Positions 43,452 through 52,806 of a DNA stretch of 64,000 nt are shown here, piece after piece. Below the pieces are notes generated by a model, which worked only from the letters and a program-made list of their open reading frames with translations, ran no database searches and was not told the origin of the DNA. Every line of letters begins with the position of its first letter. The first letter of the stretch is position 1. A program made the translations under genes and the position numbers. The stretch is taken from the NCBI RefSeq assembly GCF_000235425.2, contig NZ_KI912266.1:7122720-7186719 (forward strand), given 5' to 3'. Source of the DNA: Pseudofrankia saprophytica (GTDB lineage: Bacteria; Actinomycetota; Actinomycetes; Frankiales; Frankiaceae).

Positions 43452-45632
43452 TCAGGGCCGCTTGGCCGGGATGACGAGGGCGTCGACGGCCACGACGCCC
43501 TGGCCGGCCGGCCGGACCAGGATGGGGTTGATGTCGAGCTCGGAGATGGCGTCGCCGAGGTCGAGGGCGACCGACTGCAGGCGCAGGATGACGTCGACGA
43601 GGGCGTCGACGTCGCCGGCGGGACGGCCGCGGGTGCCGCGCAGGATCTTCACGCCCTTCGTCGACTCGATGACCTTGCGGGCGCGGTCCGCGTCGAACGG
43701 CGGGACGGCGAAGGCCACGTCGGCGAACACCTCGGTGAACACGCCGCCGAGGCCGAAGGTGATGGTCGGGCCGAACGGGTGCTGGTGCGACAGGCCCAGG
43801 ATCACCTCGGCGACCGCGTCGGTCACCAGCTGGGCGACGAGCACACCGTCGATCGCCGCCTCGGGCGCCGCGCTCGCGGCGGTGGCCAGCAGCCGGTCGT
43901 AGGTCGCCCGGACGGCGTCCTCGTCGCCGACGCCGACGGCGACCAGCCCGAGGTCGGACTTGTGCGCGATGTCCGGCGAGACGATCTTCATGACGACCGG
44001 CAGGCCGAGCTCGACGGCCGCCGCGACGGCGTCGTCGGCCGACGTGACGACCCGCTCCCCCGCGACCGGGATGCCGTAGCCGGCGAGCAGCTTCTTCGAG
44101 TCGACCTCGTTGAGGGTCGCCCCGGCCCCGGCCAGCAACTCCCGGCCCGCGGCCGCGGCGGCGGGCCGTTCGGCCGGCGCCGGAACGCCGGTCGCCGCCT
44201 GGTCGTCGTCGAACGGGCTGCGGTACGCGCGCACGAACCGCGAGTACCGGCCAAGCTCCGAAAGCCCGCGCACCGCCGCGTTGAACGAGTGGAACACCGG
44301 CACGCCGGCCTCGCACAGCGACCGGTAGGAGTCGTCGCGGATCGGCGAGATCCACGCCGCGACCACCGGCTTGCCCTCGCCCGCCAGGAACCTCTGATGC
44401 AGCGCGATGAGGTCGCGCGACAGTGCGTCGCTCATGCCGGGGAACACGCCGGTGATCGGCGCGAACAGCACGTCGGTGTTCGGGTCGTCGAGCATCAGTT
44501 GGAGGACTTCGCGGTTCTCCGGGCGGGCGGTGATGACACCGCCGGAGTCGACCGGGTTGTCCCGGCGCAGGTACCAGGGGATGTACTTCTCGAGGGCGTC
44601 GACCGTCGTCTGCTCGAACTTCGGGATCCTGACGCCGGCGGCGCCGAACAGGTCGGCGACGTGCGAGGCGGTGCCGCCGGACATCGCGTAGACGGCGATC
44701 CCGCCGGGGCCGTCGACGAGCCCGGTCTGGCAGAACATGTTCGAGATCTCGATGACCTCGTCGAGGTCGTCGACCCGGATGACGCCGTACTGGTCGAACA
44801 CGGCGTCGTGCACGGCGTCGGGACCGGTGAGGTGGCCGGTGTGCGCGGCGGCCATCACCCGGCCCTCCTCGCTACGGCCGATCTTGATGGCGACGATCGG
44901 GATGCCGGCCTTCGCGCAGGCGTCGGCGGCGCGCAGGAACGCCCCGCCGTTCTGGAAACCCTCGACGTAGGTCGCGATGGCGCCGACGTTCGGCCGGTTC
45001 GCGGCGAGGTAGCCGGCGAAGTCGGCCCACTCCAGGTCGGCCTCGTTGCCGATCGTCGCCCAGATCTCGATGCCGACGCCGAGGGCCTGCGCCTGGGTGA
45101 TCGGGCGGCCCTGGTAGCCGGACTGGGTGATGATGGCGAGCTTCTTGCGGCTGGGCAGCTCGTCCGGCCATGGCTCGAAGATGTTGAGGTTGGTGTTCGG
45201 GCCGAGCACCCGGGTGGCGCCGCTGGCGAGCTCCCGCAGCCTCGCCTCGGCGGCGTCGCCCTCGGCCGTGCCGAGCTCGCTGAAACCAGCGGAGAAGACG
45301 ACGACGAAGCCGGCGTTCCGGCTCACCGCCTCCTCGACGACCGGCAGCGGGTCGCGCACCAGCACGATGACGATGTCCGGGTCGGCGGGCAGCGCCGTGA
45401 CGCTCGGGTAGGCCTTCACACCGAGGATGTCGGGCTTCTTCGGGTGCACCGGGATGACCTCGGCGCCGAGCGCGCCCAACCGCTGGGAAACCTGCGTCCA
45501 CTGCGCCCGCTGCGGGCTTCCCTCGGTGTCGGACGCACCGACGACGGCGACGACGCGCGGCGAGAACAGCCGCGACCAGTCGACGTGCCGTAGCTCGGGG
45601 TGCCGTAACTCGGGGTGCCGCGGCTCGGGCAT
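43452..45632 (-). CDS. ADP-forming acyl-CoA synthetase (acetate-CoA ligase family)
   Basis: A 726-aa enzyme combining CoA-binding and ATP-grasp domains: CoA-binding Rossmann (SPRVVAVVGASDTEGS, near 25-40), succinyl-CoA-synthetase-like ligase domain with the phospho-His in AAHTGHLTG (near 270), and ATP-grasp LLAGYGIPVAGERVV near 545 with FGPTITFGLGGVFTEVF near 650. It converts acyl-CoA, ADP and Pi to acid plus ATP, or the reverse. The N-terminus has an RHPEL repeat (15-bp units, about 45590-45625). Last gene of the leftward operon ACAD-ACAD-crotonase-synthetase. Confidence 0.9.
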   Translation of the reverse strand: MPEPRHPELRHPELRHVDWSRLFSPRVVAVVGASDTEGSPQRAQWTQVSQRLGALGAEVIPVHPKKPDILGVKAYPSVTALPADPDIVIVLVRDPLPVVEEAVSRNAGFVVVFSAGFSELGTAEGDAAEARLRELASGATRVLGPNTNLNIFEPWPDELPSRKKLAIITQSGYQGRPITQAQALGVGIEIWATIGNEADLEWADFAGYLAANRPNVGAIATYVEGFQNGGAFLRAADACAKAGIPIVAIKIGRSEEGRVMAAAHTGHLTGPDAVHDAVFDQYGVIRVDDLDEVIEISNMFCQTGLVDGPGGIAVYAMSGGTASHVADLFGAAGVRIPKFEQTTVDALEKYIPWYLRRDNPVDSGGVITARPENREVLQLMLDDPNTDVLFAPITGVFPGMSDALSRDLIALHQRFLAGEGKPVVAAWISPIRDDSYRSLCEAGVPVFHSFNAAVRGLSELGRYSRFVRAYRSPFDDDQAATGVPAPAERPAAAAAGRELLAGAGATLNEVDSKKLLAGYGIPVAGERVVTSADDAVAAAVELGLPVVMKIVSPDIAHKSDLGLVAVGVGDEDAVRATYDRLLATAASAAPEAAIDGVLVAQLVTDAVAEVILGLSHQHPFGPTITFGLGGVFTEVFADVAFAVPPFDADRARKVIESTKGVKILRGTRGRPAGDVDALVDVILRLQSVALDLGDAISELDINPILVRPAGQGVVAVDALVIPAKRP

Positions 45633-45677
45633 GACACAGACCTCCTCGACGTACGGGCTGACGGCCGGCGGCGGATC

Positions 45678-46532
45678 TCAGAAGCCGCGGAAGTGGGTGG
45701 GTCGGCGTTCGACGAAGCTGGCGACGCCCTCGTTCGCGTCGACGGTGTTCGACATGACGTCGACGATCCAGGCCTCCTCCTGGGCGAGGGTGTGCCGTTC
45801 GACGTCGAGCGACCGGTTCAGCAGCCATTTGTTCGCGCTGTGCGCCCTCGTCGGCCCCGCGGCGAGCCGCCCGGCGATGTCGGCGACGGTGGCGTCGAAC
45901 TGGTCCGCCGACACCGACCGGGTGATCAGCCCGATCTCGGCGGCGCGCGGCGCGGGAACGTCCTCGGCGAGCAGCACCAGCTCGCGCGCGCGGGTGAGGC
46001 CGACCAGCCGCGGCAGCAGCCAGGTACCCAGCCCGTCGACGGCGAGGCCGCGGCGGGCGAAGACCTCGATGAACTTCGCCTTCTCGGTGGCGACGACGAT
46101 GTCGCAGGCGAAGGCGATGTGCGCGCCGATGCCGGCGGCGGTGCCGTTGACGGCGGCGACGACCGGCTTCTCGCAGTCCAGGATGGCGTGGATGAGGCGG
46201 ATCGCGCCGCGCAGCATCGCGCGCCGCACGTCACCGACCAGCTTCTCCGGGACGTCGTCCGGCCGGGCCGGCGGCGCGGACTGGTTGCGCAGGTCCGCCC
46301 CGGTGCAGAAGAACCGTCCGGTCGCGGTCAGCACGACGCAGCGGACCGTCGGATCCTCGTTGAACTGGTCGAGCCAGGCGATGATCTTCTCGCGCTGGTC
46401 CGCGGTGAGCGCGTTGCCGGCGTCCGGCCGGTTCAGCGTGATGGTCGCGATCCCGTCGCTGACGTCGAGCGTGATCTCCGGAGGCGGGACGTCCGAACCC
46501 TCGACACCCTCGACGACGGCCGAGCTGGTCAT
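45678..46532 (-). CDS. enoyl-CoA hydratase/isomerase family protein
   Basis: A 284-aa crotonase. The oxyanion loop is FCTGADL (75-81) and GIGAHIAFACD (134-144) carries His138 instead of the first catalytic Glu; F158 replaces the second, while D166 in LAVDGLGTW sits where PaaG-type isomerases keep an acid. So an isomerase or ring-opening-type activity fits better than simple hydration. It lies 49 bp after the second ACAD and 45 bp before the ADP-forming synthetase, same operon. Confidence 0.88.
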   Translation of the reverse strand: MTSSAVVEGVEGSDVPPPEITLDVSDGIATITLNRPDAGNALTADQREKIIAWLDQFNEDPTVRCVVLTATGRFFCTGADLRNQSAPPARPDDVPEKLVGDVRRAMLRGAIRLIHAILDCEKPVVAAVNGTAAGIGAHIAFACDIVVATEKAKFIEVFARRGLAVDGLGTWLLPRLVGLTRARELVLLAEDVPAPRAAEIGLITRSVSADQFDATVADIAGRLAAGPTRAHSANKWLLNRSLDVERHTLAQEEAWIVDVMSNTVDANEGVASFVERRPTHFRGF

Positions 46533-46581
46533 GCGGCCTTCCTTTCCATGTCTCTGACAGCCTCCATGGACGGAAGGGTGA

Positions 46582-47643
46582 TCACGCTGCCATCCACTTC
46601 GGCCGGGTAAGCGAGTGCGCGACCGTGTCGGCCGCCTCCTCGGGAGTGGTGAACGCGTTGCGCAGGACCCACGCCCGCTTCAGGAAGAGGTGGATCGTGG
46701 TCTCCCACGTGAAGCCCATGCCACCGTGCACCTGGATCGCCGTCTTGGCGTTGCGCGACGCGGCGTCGGCCGCCAGCACCCGGGCGCCGGCGATCGCGCG
46801 GACCGGGTTGAACGTCGGATCCGCGTAGCCGTCCTCGAACCCTTCGTCGGACCCGGCGCCCATGCCGGCGTCGTCGAGCGCGACCGCGGCCGCGTCGACG
46901 GCGACGCGCGCGACCTCGGCCCGGGTGAACGCCTCCGCGAGCAGGTGCTTCACGGCCTGGAAGCCACCGATGACCCGGCCGAACTGCTCGCGCTGCTTGG
47001 CGTACGCGGTCGCGAGCTCGACGGTCCGCGTCGCGTTGCCGGCAAGCAGCGCCGAGGCGAGGATCGAGCCGCGCAGCAGCCAGCCGCGCGCCAGCTCCGG
47101 CCCGCCGACCTGCTCGCCGGCCGGCACCGCGTCGGCGAGCCACATCGGCGTCGCCGGGTCGAGCGGGTTCGGCACCGGCCTGCCCTCGACGGTGTCCGCG
47201 GGTGTCCGCCAGACGCCCTCGTCGTCGACGACGTAGACGTCGGAGGCGAGGTCCAGATGCGGGATCACCCATGGGCCGCCGGCGCGGGCCGGCCCCGAGC
47301 CCGCCGGCGGGCGGGTGACGACGGTGGCGAACGCCTCGCCCGCGCCGACCCGCTCGTCGAGGTCCGCGACGAGGGCGGCCGCGACCAGCGGCCCGGGGAC
47401 CAGCTCGGCCCCGAGCACCTGGAAGACCAGGCCAGCATCGGCCACCCCGAGCTCCAGCCCGCCGCGCTCCTCCGGCTGGGTCATCGTGAACGCGCCGAGC
47501 TCGGCGAGCGCCCGCCACGCGGCGCGGTCGAAGCTCGCCGCGTCCGTCCAGTTCCGGGTCGCATCCAGCGGGAGCCGCTCGCCGCACAGGTCGCGGACGG
47601 TCGCCTGCAGGGCAAGGCCGTCCTCGTCGAGATCGAAGTGCAC
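46582..47643 (-). CDS. acyl-CoA dehydrogenase, shorter subunit
   Basis: A 353-aa ACAD fold protein, shorter than normal (about 380-400). It has the REQFGRVIGGFQAVKHLLAEAF helix (near 217-240) and the QVHGGMGFTWETTIHLFLKRA segment near 310, with its Glu in TWE. Its ACAD partner ends 3 bp before its start (GTG 47643), so they are co-translated. Adjacent pairs of short ACADs form alpha2beta2 heterotetramers in steroid degradation (FadE26-27, FadE28-29); this pairing is inferred here. Confidence 0.87.
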   Translation of the reverse strand: MHFDLDEDGLALQATVRDLCGERLPLDATRNWTDAASFDRAAWRALAELGAFTMTQPEERGGLELGVADAGLVFQVLGAELVPGPLVAAALVADLDERVGAGEAFATVVTRPPAGSGPARAGGPWVIPHLDLASDVYVVDDEGVWRTPADTVEGRPVPNPLDPATPMWLADAVPAGEQVGGPELARGWLLRGSILASALLAGNATRTVELATAYAKQREQFGRVIGGFQAVKHLLAEAFTRAEVARVAVDAAAVALDDAGMGAGSDEGFEDGYADPTFNPVRAIAGARVLAADAASRNAKTAIQVHGGMGFTWETTIHLFLKRAWVLRNAFTTPEEAADTVAHSLTRPKWMAA

Positions 47644-47646
47644 CGC

Positions 47647-48855
47647 TCACCGCTCCCTGGGCAGGCCGAGGACGCGCTCGGCGATGATGTTCTTCTGGAT
47701 CTGCGAGGTGCCGGCGCCGATGCTGATCGCGAAGGCGTGCAGGTGCTCGATGATGTGGCGCCCGACGGGCAGGTCCGTGCCGTCGCCCAGCGGCAGCGCG
47801 TCGAGGCTGATCGCGTAGCGCTCCAGCACCTTCATCGCGACCTCGCCGAAGTGGTGGATCGCCTCGGAGTAGGTCAGTTTGAAGGCCGACCCGCCCGCGG
47901 GCGGAACGCCGCCGCCGCCGGCCGCGCGGGTGACGTTGCGCCGGGTCAGCGCCCACATGGCGTCGAGCTCGGCGGCGACCTGGCCGATCTCCCGGCGGAT
48001 CGCGTCGTCGTCCCAGGCCGTGCGTCCCGGGCCGTGGCCGAGCGTCTTCGCGAGCGTCGCCAGTTCCTCGACCATCGTCATCGCGGTGAGCAGCTCGCGC
48101 ACCAGCGACGTCCCGCGCTCGAAGCTGAAGGTCACCATCGCGACCCGCCAGCCGTCGTTCTCCCGCCCGACGAGGTTCTCCACCGGGATGCGAACCTCGT
48201 CGAGGAACATCTCGGCGAACTCGCTCTCGCCCTGGATGGTGCGCAGCGGGCGGACGTCGATGCCGGGAAGGTCCATCGGCATGATCAGCCAGCTGATGCC
48301 GCGGTGCTTGCCGGCGTCCGGGTCGGTGCGGACCAACAGCTCGCAGTAGTCGGCGGCGAAGCCGTAGGACGTCCAGATCTTGCTGCCGGTGACGACGTAG
48401 TGGTCGCCGTCGCGCACGGCCCTGGTGCGCAGGCTCGCCAGATCGCTGCCGGCGCCTGGCTCGGAGAACCCCTGGCACCAGATCGACTCGCCGCGCAGGA
48501 TCCGCGGCAGGTGGAACGCCCGCTGCTCGTCGGTCGCCTCGGCGATCAGCGTCGGGCCGGCGTGCAGCTGGCCGACGAAGTGCACCCCGAGGTCGGGGGC
48601 GCCGGCCGCCGCCGACTCGGCGAGGAAGATCAGCTGTTCGGACGCGGTCACGCCGCGGCCGCCGTAGGCGGCCGGCCAGTCGATGCCGGCGTAGCCGGCG
48701 TCGAAGAGCATCCGCTGCCAGCGCTGGTCGTAGGCCTTCTTCGCCGTCCAGTCACCGTAGGCGGGTGGCGGGCCGAGGACCGGCAGGTTCTCGGCGAGCC
48801 AGGCGCGCACCTCCTTGCGGAACCTCGCGTCGGACTCGGAGTCCCGCAGCCGCAT
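47647..48855 (-). CDS. acyl-CoA dehydrogenase, longer subunit
   Basis: A 402-aa flavin-dependent dehydrogenase. Characteristic FAD/substrate segments: WCQGFSEPGAGSDLASLRTRA near 125, DHYVVTGSKIWTSYG near 152, MVTFSFERG and the C-terminal AFAISIGAGTSQIQKNIIAERVLGLP. Where most ACADs have the catalytic Glu in EGT, this has GAGT, so the base may be supplied by the partner subunit. ATG 48855 has GAGGTGGAG upstream; the open frame to 48963 is non-coding. First gene of a four-gene leftward operon. Confidence 0.9.
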   Translation of the reverse strand: MRLRDSESDARFRKEVRAWLAENLPVLGPPPAYGDWTAKKAYDQRWQRMLFDAGYAGIDWPAAYGGRGVTASEQLIFLAESAAAGAPDLGVHFVGQLHAGPTLIAEATDEQRAFHLPRILRGESIWCQGFSEPGAGSDLASLRTRAVRDGDHYVVTGSKIWTSYGFAADYCELLVRTDPDAGKHRGISWLIMPMDLPGIDVRPLRTIQGESEFAEMFLDEVRIPVENLVGRENDGWRVAMVTFSFERGTSLVRELLTAMTMVEELATLAKTLGHGPGRTAWDDDAIRREIGQVAAELDAMWALTRRNVTRAAGGGGVPPAGGSAFKLTYSEAIHHFGEVAMKVLERYAISLDALPLGDGTDLPVGRHIIEHLHAFAISIGAGTSQIQKNIIAERVLGLPRER

Positions 48856-49251
48856 GCTCCACCTCGTCTCGCCGGCAGACCCGGCCTCGCCCCGGCCCTG
48901 GAACGGGCTCCGGGCGCGCGGCTTCACCACCGCCGCGTGCCCTTCGCCCGCACAAGCGCCCACGCCGGAGTGGGCGGGGGCTATTCCCCCTCCGGCGCCG
49001 CCCCCACCCGCGACGCCGGTTTTGTCGGCGGCGTCGCGAACGGTTGGCCGGGCAGATCGTATACATTATGCTAGCGCAGCGGACCGCCGCGACACCAGCG
49101 ACAACCGCGATCCGCCGGCATCGGCGGGACGGCGGCGAGCTCGGTGACCGCGGACGCCGCCTGGGCGCACACAGCGGCGCGCCGGTCGGACGAGCGCGGT
49201 CGGACGAGCAGTGACGAGCAGTACTCAGCCGGATCGGTGGTGCATACGGCC
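48856..49251. other. divergent intergenic region with TATACA site
   Basis: 396 bp between the ACAD operon and the seven-gene operon. No gene; AT-rich CGTATACATTATGC at 49059-49072. Confidence 0.5.
49059..49072. promoter_or_regulatory. TATACA motif between two acyl-CoA operons
   Basis: CGTATACATTATGC, about 200 bp from both divergent starts; fifth member of the motif set. Confidence 0.4.
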
Positions 49252-50499
49252 ATGACAGACCTGACGACAGAGCAGCTCCCGCAGGTGGTGGGCGGGCCCG
49301 ACGTCGACGCGTCGGTCCTGGCGAAGATCCCGGACCTCATCGACATGGACGCGCACGTCGTCGAAGCGCCGGACGTGTGGATTTCCCGGCTGCCTGCGAA
49401 GTACCGCGAGCAGGGTCCGCGCATCGTGATGGCCCCGGCCGGCGAGGTGAAGCTCGTCGGCTCCAGCTACATCGAGGCTCCCGGCACCGACGGTCCGGAC
49501 GTGGCCTGGTGGAGCTACGAGGGCCGGATGACGAGCCTCAAGCGCTACATCGCCGCGGCCGGTGTCCCCGCCGACGAGGTGACGATGGACGGCATCACGT
49601 TCGACGACATGCGCCCCGGCTGCTGGAAGGTGGCCGACCGGATCGCCGACATGGACATCAACGGGGTGGCCGCCCAGCTGGCCTTCCCGAACTACCCGCG
49701 GTTCTGCGGACAGATCTTCCTGTGGGGCAAGGACAAGGAGCTGTCGAAGCTCTGCGTCGAGGCGTACAACGACTGGATGGTCGAACAGTGGTGCGGCACG
49801 TCGGGCGGGCGGCTGCTCCCGCTGTGCATCGTGCCGCTGTGGGACGTGAACCTGGCCGCCGCCGAGGTGCGCCGCAACGCCGCCCGCGGCGTGCGGGCCG
49901 TCGCGTTCACTGAACTTCCGTCCTACCTGGACCTGCCGAGCCTGCACTCGGGGTACTGGGACCCGTTCTTCGCCGCCTGCGCGGAGACCGGCACCGTCGT
50001 CGCGATGCACATCGGGTCGGGCACCAAGGTCATGCAGACCGCGCCTGACGCCCCCGAGGCCGTGCAGGCGACGGTCCTGTTCAGCAACAGCGCCGGCAGC
50101 CTCGTCGACTTCCTCTTCTCCGGCGTGCCGCACCGCTTCCCCGACCTCAAGCTGATGTACGCCGAGGCCCAGATCGGCTGGATCCCGTACGTGCTCGACC
50201 GGGCCGACGACGTGTGGCTGACCCACCGCGGCTGGGCGCACGGCCAGCTGCACTGCCCCGAGCCGCCGTCGACCTACTACCGTCGCCAGGTCTACAGCTG
50301 CTTCTTCAAGGACCCGGTGGGCGTCGACCTGCTCGACCGGATCGGCATCGACAACGTCGTCTTCGAGACCGACTACCCGCACCAGGACGGCACCTGGCCG
50401 CAGTCGAAGAAGGCCGCCGCCCAGCAGTTCGGCCACCTGCCCCAGGCGGACATCGACAAGATCGCCTGTGGCAACGCGGCCAGGCTCCTGGGGCTGTGA
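49252..50499 (+). CDS. amidohydrolase-2 family (TIM-barrel) protein
   Basis: A 415-aa metal-dependent hydrolase or decarboxylase of the amidohydrolase-2/ACMSD type. The start motif DMDAHVVE (near 31-38), VVAMHIGSGT (near 244), YAEAQIGWIPYVLDR (near 305) and the metal/acid residue region VFETDYPHQDGTWPQ (near 370-384) are all visible. Members that lie in acyl-CoA clusters may act on ring or side-chain carbonyls; the reaction here is unknown. ATG 49252; first gene of a seven-gene rightward operon. Confidence 0.9.
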   Translation: MTDLTTEQLPQVVGGPDVDASVLAKIPDLIDMDAHVVEAPDVWISRLPAKYREQGPRIVMAPAGEVKLVGSSYIEAPGTDGPDVAWWSYEGRMTSLKRYIAAAGVPADEVTMDGITFDDMRPGCWKVADRIADMDINGVAAQLAFPNYPRFCGQIFLWGKDKELSKLCVEAYNDWMVEQWCGTSGGRLLPLCIVPLWDVNLAAAEVRRNAARGVRAVAFTELPSYLDLPSLHSGYWDPFFAACAETGTVVAMHIGSGTKVMQTAPDAPEAVQATVLFSNSAGSLVDFLFSGVPHRFPDLKLMYAEAQIGWIPYVLDRADDVWLTHRGWAHGQLHCPEPPSTYYRRQVYSCFFKDPVGVDLLDRIGIDNVVFETDYPHQDGTWPQSKKAAAQQFGHLPQADIDKIACGNAARLLGL

Positions 50500-50619
50500 C
50501 ATTGGTTCGCTCCGGCGACCTCCGCGCCAGCTCGGTTGCTCGGTCCTGACCATTACGAGCGGGGTTACCGCATCCACCGTCAGGTAGTCGGCCGTAAGAC
50601 CCCGAAAGGCGGCCCATCC

Positions 50620-51963
50620 GTGGTCACGAATGCCAGCGACGCCACCGCGACCAAAGCCGAGGACGCGAACCCCGCCACAGCGGATGGCAAGACCAAGGCC
50701 CGGGAGCCCCGGCCCGGCGGGACGATCACCGACGAGGGGATCGCACGGCTGCGGGCCCGGATCGGCATCGCCGAGCCGCACACCGCCCCGCCGCAGTACC
50801 GGCGCCCGAACGTCGACGCGTTCCGCAACGTGGCCCGCTGCTACGGCGACGACAACCCGCTGTGGTGCGACGAGGACTACGCGACCGCGTCGAGCTGGGG
50901 CGGGCCGATCGCCCCACCCCCGCTCGTCGGCGGCGACACCCTCATCGGCGAGGACGAGGTCACCAGCATTCCGGGCCACCTCCGGGACGTGATGAAGGGC
51001 GACCCGCTGCGCGGGGTGCACGCCTTCTACTCGGGGGCGTCCCGGGAGTGGTGGGCGCCGCTGCGGCCGGGGCTGCGGGTGTTCCGCCGCAACGCCCTCG
51101 TCGGGGTGCACGACAAGGTGAGCGAGTTCGCCGGCCGCGCGGTCCACGAGTGGGGCGGCCAGGTCTTCATGGACGAGACCGGCACGCCGCTGTCCGGGCA
51201 GTACCGCAACATGGTCCGCACCGAGCGCCGCAAGGCCCGCGAGCGCGGCAAGTACGCGAAGATCGAGCCTCAGCGGTACACCGACGAGCAGATCGCCGAG
51301 ATCGAGGCGGCCTACGACGCCGAGGCCACCGCCCGCCGCGGCGGCGACCCGCGCCACTGGGAGGACGTCCAGATCGGCGACACGATCGGGCCGATGGTGA
51401 AGGGGCCGCTGCGGGTCACCGACATGGTCTGCTGGCACGTCGGCATGGGCATGGGCCTCTACGGTGTCGCCCCGCTGCGCCTCGCGCTGGCGAACCGCCG
51501 GCGTATCCCGGGCTTCTACTACCGCGACGACCTGAACATCCCGGACGTGCAGCAGCGGGTGCACTGGGACCCGGAGCTCGCCCGCCGCGCCGGCAACCCG
51601 ACGACCTACGACTACGGCCGGATGCGCGAGACCTGGCTCATCCACCTGTGCACCGACTGGATGGGCGACGACGCCTGGCTGTGGAAGCTCTCCTGCGAGT
51701 TCCGCAAGTTCAACTACGTCGGCGACACGCAGTGGCTGCGCGGCACGGTCGTGAGGAAGTACCTGGCCGAGGGCGGCCGGCCCGCCGTCGACCTCGAGTT
51801 GACGGCGACCAACCAGCGCGACGAGCTCACCACGCCCGGAACGGCAACGATCCTGCTGCCCAGCCGCGAGCACGGCGCCATCCGCCTACCCGACCCGCCC
51901 GGCGGCACCGGCAACCTCCAGAACACCCTCGACGCGATCGCCGAACGGTTCAAGGACCTGTGA
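50620..51963 (+). CDS. double hot-dog MaoC/FAS1-like dehydratase
   Basis: A 447-aa protein with two hot-dog halves in one chain: an N-terminal FAS1-like dehydratase part (VDAFRNVARCYGDDNPLWCD near 60-80, GGPIAPPPLVGG) and a second domain from about 230 (RHWEDVQIGDTIGPMVKGPLRVTD, RIPGFYYRDDLN). A single-chain equivalent of the MaoC pair at 36321/37461. GTG 50620 has a weak AAAGG site. The last base triplet overlaps the next gene (GTGA). Confidence 0.85.
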   Translation: MVTNASDATATKAEDANPATADGKTKAREPRPGGTITDEGIARLRARIGIAEPHTAPPQYRRPNVDAFRNVARCYGDDNPLWCDEDYATASSWGGPIAPPPLVGGDTLIGEDEVTSIPGHLRDVMKGDPLRGVHAFYSGASREWWAPLRPGLRVFRRNALVGVHDKVSEFAGRAVHEWGGQVFMDETGTPLSGQYRNMVRTERRKARERGKYAKIEPQRYTDEQIAEIEAAYDAEATARRGGDPRHWEDVQIGDTIGPMVKGPLRVTDMVCWHVGMGMGLYGVAPLRLALANRRRIPGFYYRDDLNIPDVQQRVHWDPELARRAGNPTTYDYGRMRETWLIHLCTDWMGDDAWLWKLSCEFRKFNYVGDTQWLRGTVVRKYLAEGGRPAVDLELTATNQRDELTTPGTATILLPSREHGAIRLPDPPGGTGNLQNTLDAIAERFKDL

Positions 51964-52802
51964 GCGCCGTCGTGAGCGAGGACGCCGCCGACAGCCCCGG
52001 GTACGCGAGCGCGCCAGGGCTGGACGTCGTCCTCGACGGGCCGGTGCTGCGGCTGACGCTGGACCGGCCGACGAAGCGCAACGCGATCAACGACGCGATG
52101 ATGTACGGACTCATCGACACGATCGCCCAGGCCGGCACCGACGAGGCCGTCCGGGTCATCCTGCTGCGCGGCAACGGCGAGAACTTCTGCGGCGGTGCGG
52201 ACATCGTCGCCCGCAACAGCGCCGGCGGCCCCAGGCCCCGGGCGGGCTCGATCCAACGCCGGCTGCCGTTCCAGGCGCACCGGCTGATCCCGCTGATCTG
52301 CACGGTGCAGACCCCGGTGGTGTGCGCGGTGCAGGGCTGGACGACCGGGATCGGCCTGGCGCTGGCCGTCGCCGCCGACGTGACTGTCGCCGCCGCGGAC
52401 ACCCGGTTCTGGGCGCCGTTCTCCGAGCGCGCCTTCACCCCGGACAGCGGCCTGACCTGGTTGCTACCGCGCCGGGTCGGCGAGGTGCGCGCACGGCGGA
52501 TGCTGCTGCTTGGCGAGCGGGTCGACGCGGCCACCGCCGTCGACTGGGGCCTGATCCACGCCGTCGCCGCGGCCGAGGAGCTCGACGCGACCGCGGGCGA
52601 CGTCGTCGCCCGGCTCGCGGCCGGACCGACGGTGGGGCTCGGCCTGACCAAGTGGCTGATGCACGTCGGCGCCTCGGCCAATCTGGACGACCACCTGCGC
52701 AACGAGGCCTTCGGGATGGAGCTGTCGTCGCGCAGCGAGGACTTCCGCGAGGGCCTGGCGGCCTTCGCGGCGAAGCGCTCTGCCAACTTCAAGGGGCGGT
52801 GA
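51960..52802 (+). CDS. enoyl-CoA hydratase/isomerase family protein
   Basis: A 280-aa crotonase, GTG start overlapping the preceding stop by 4 bp. The oxyanion loop is FCGGADI (near 76-82); TGIGLALAVAAD (129-140) has Ala134 in place of the first Glu and F154 in place of the second, while D162 (TPDSGLTW) matches the acid used by PaaG-type isomerases. So a 2,3-dehydroadipyl/isomerase-like reaction is more likely than hydration. Third gene of the operon; the following ACAD starts 4 bp after its stop. Confidence 0.88.
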   Translation: MSAVVSEDAADSPGYASAPGLDVVLDGPVLRLTLDRPTKRNAINDAMMYGLIDTIAQAGTDEAVRVILLRGNGENFCGGADIVARNSAGGPRPRAGSIQRRLPFQAHRLIPLICTVQTPVVCAVQGWTTGIGLALAVAADVTVAAADTRFWAPFSERAFTPDSGLTWLLPRRVGEVRARRMLLLGERVDAATAVDWGLIHAVAAAEELDATAGDVVARLAAGPTVGLGLTKWLMHVGASANLDDHLRNEAFGMELSSRSEDFREGLAAFAAKRSANFKGR

Positions 52803-52806
52803 CGGG

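Noticed and set aside
46615-49074. 819-codon frame antisense to the two ACAD genes
   Set aside because: Spans two sense genes and lacks motifs; low-complexity DRR/GRG composition.
49225-51873. 882-codon antisense frame over the amidohydrolase and hot-dog genes
   Set aside because: Shadow; both sense genes have clear motifs and GC3 bias.
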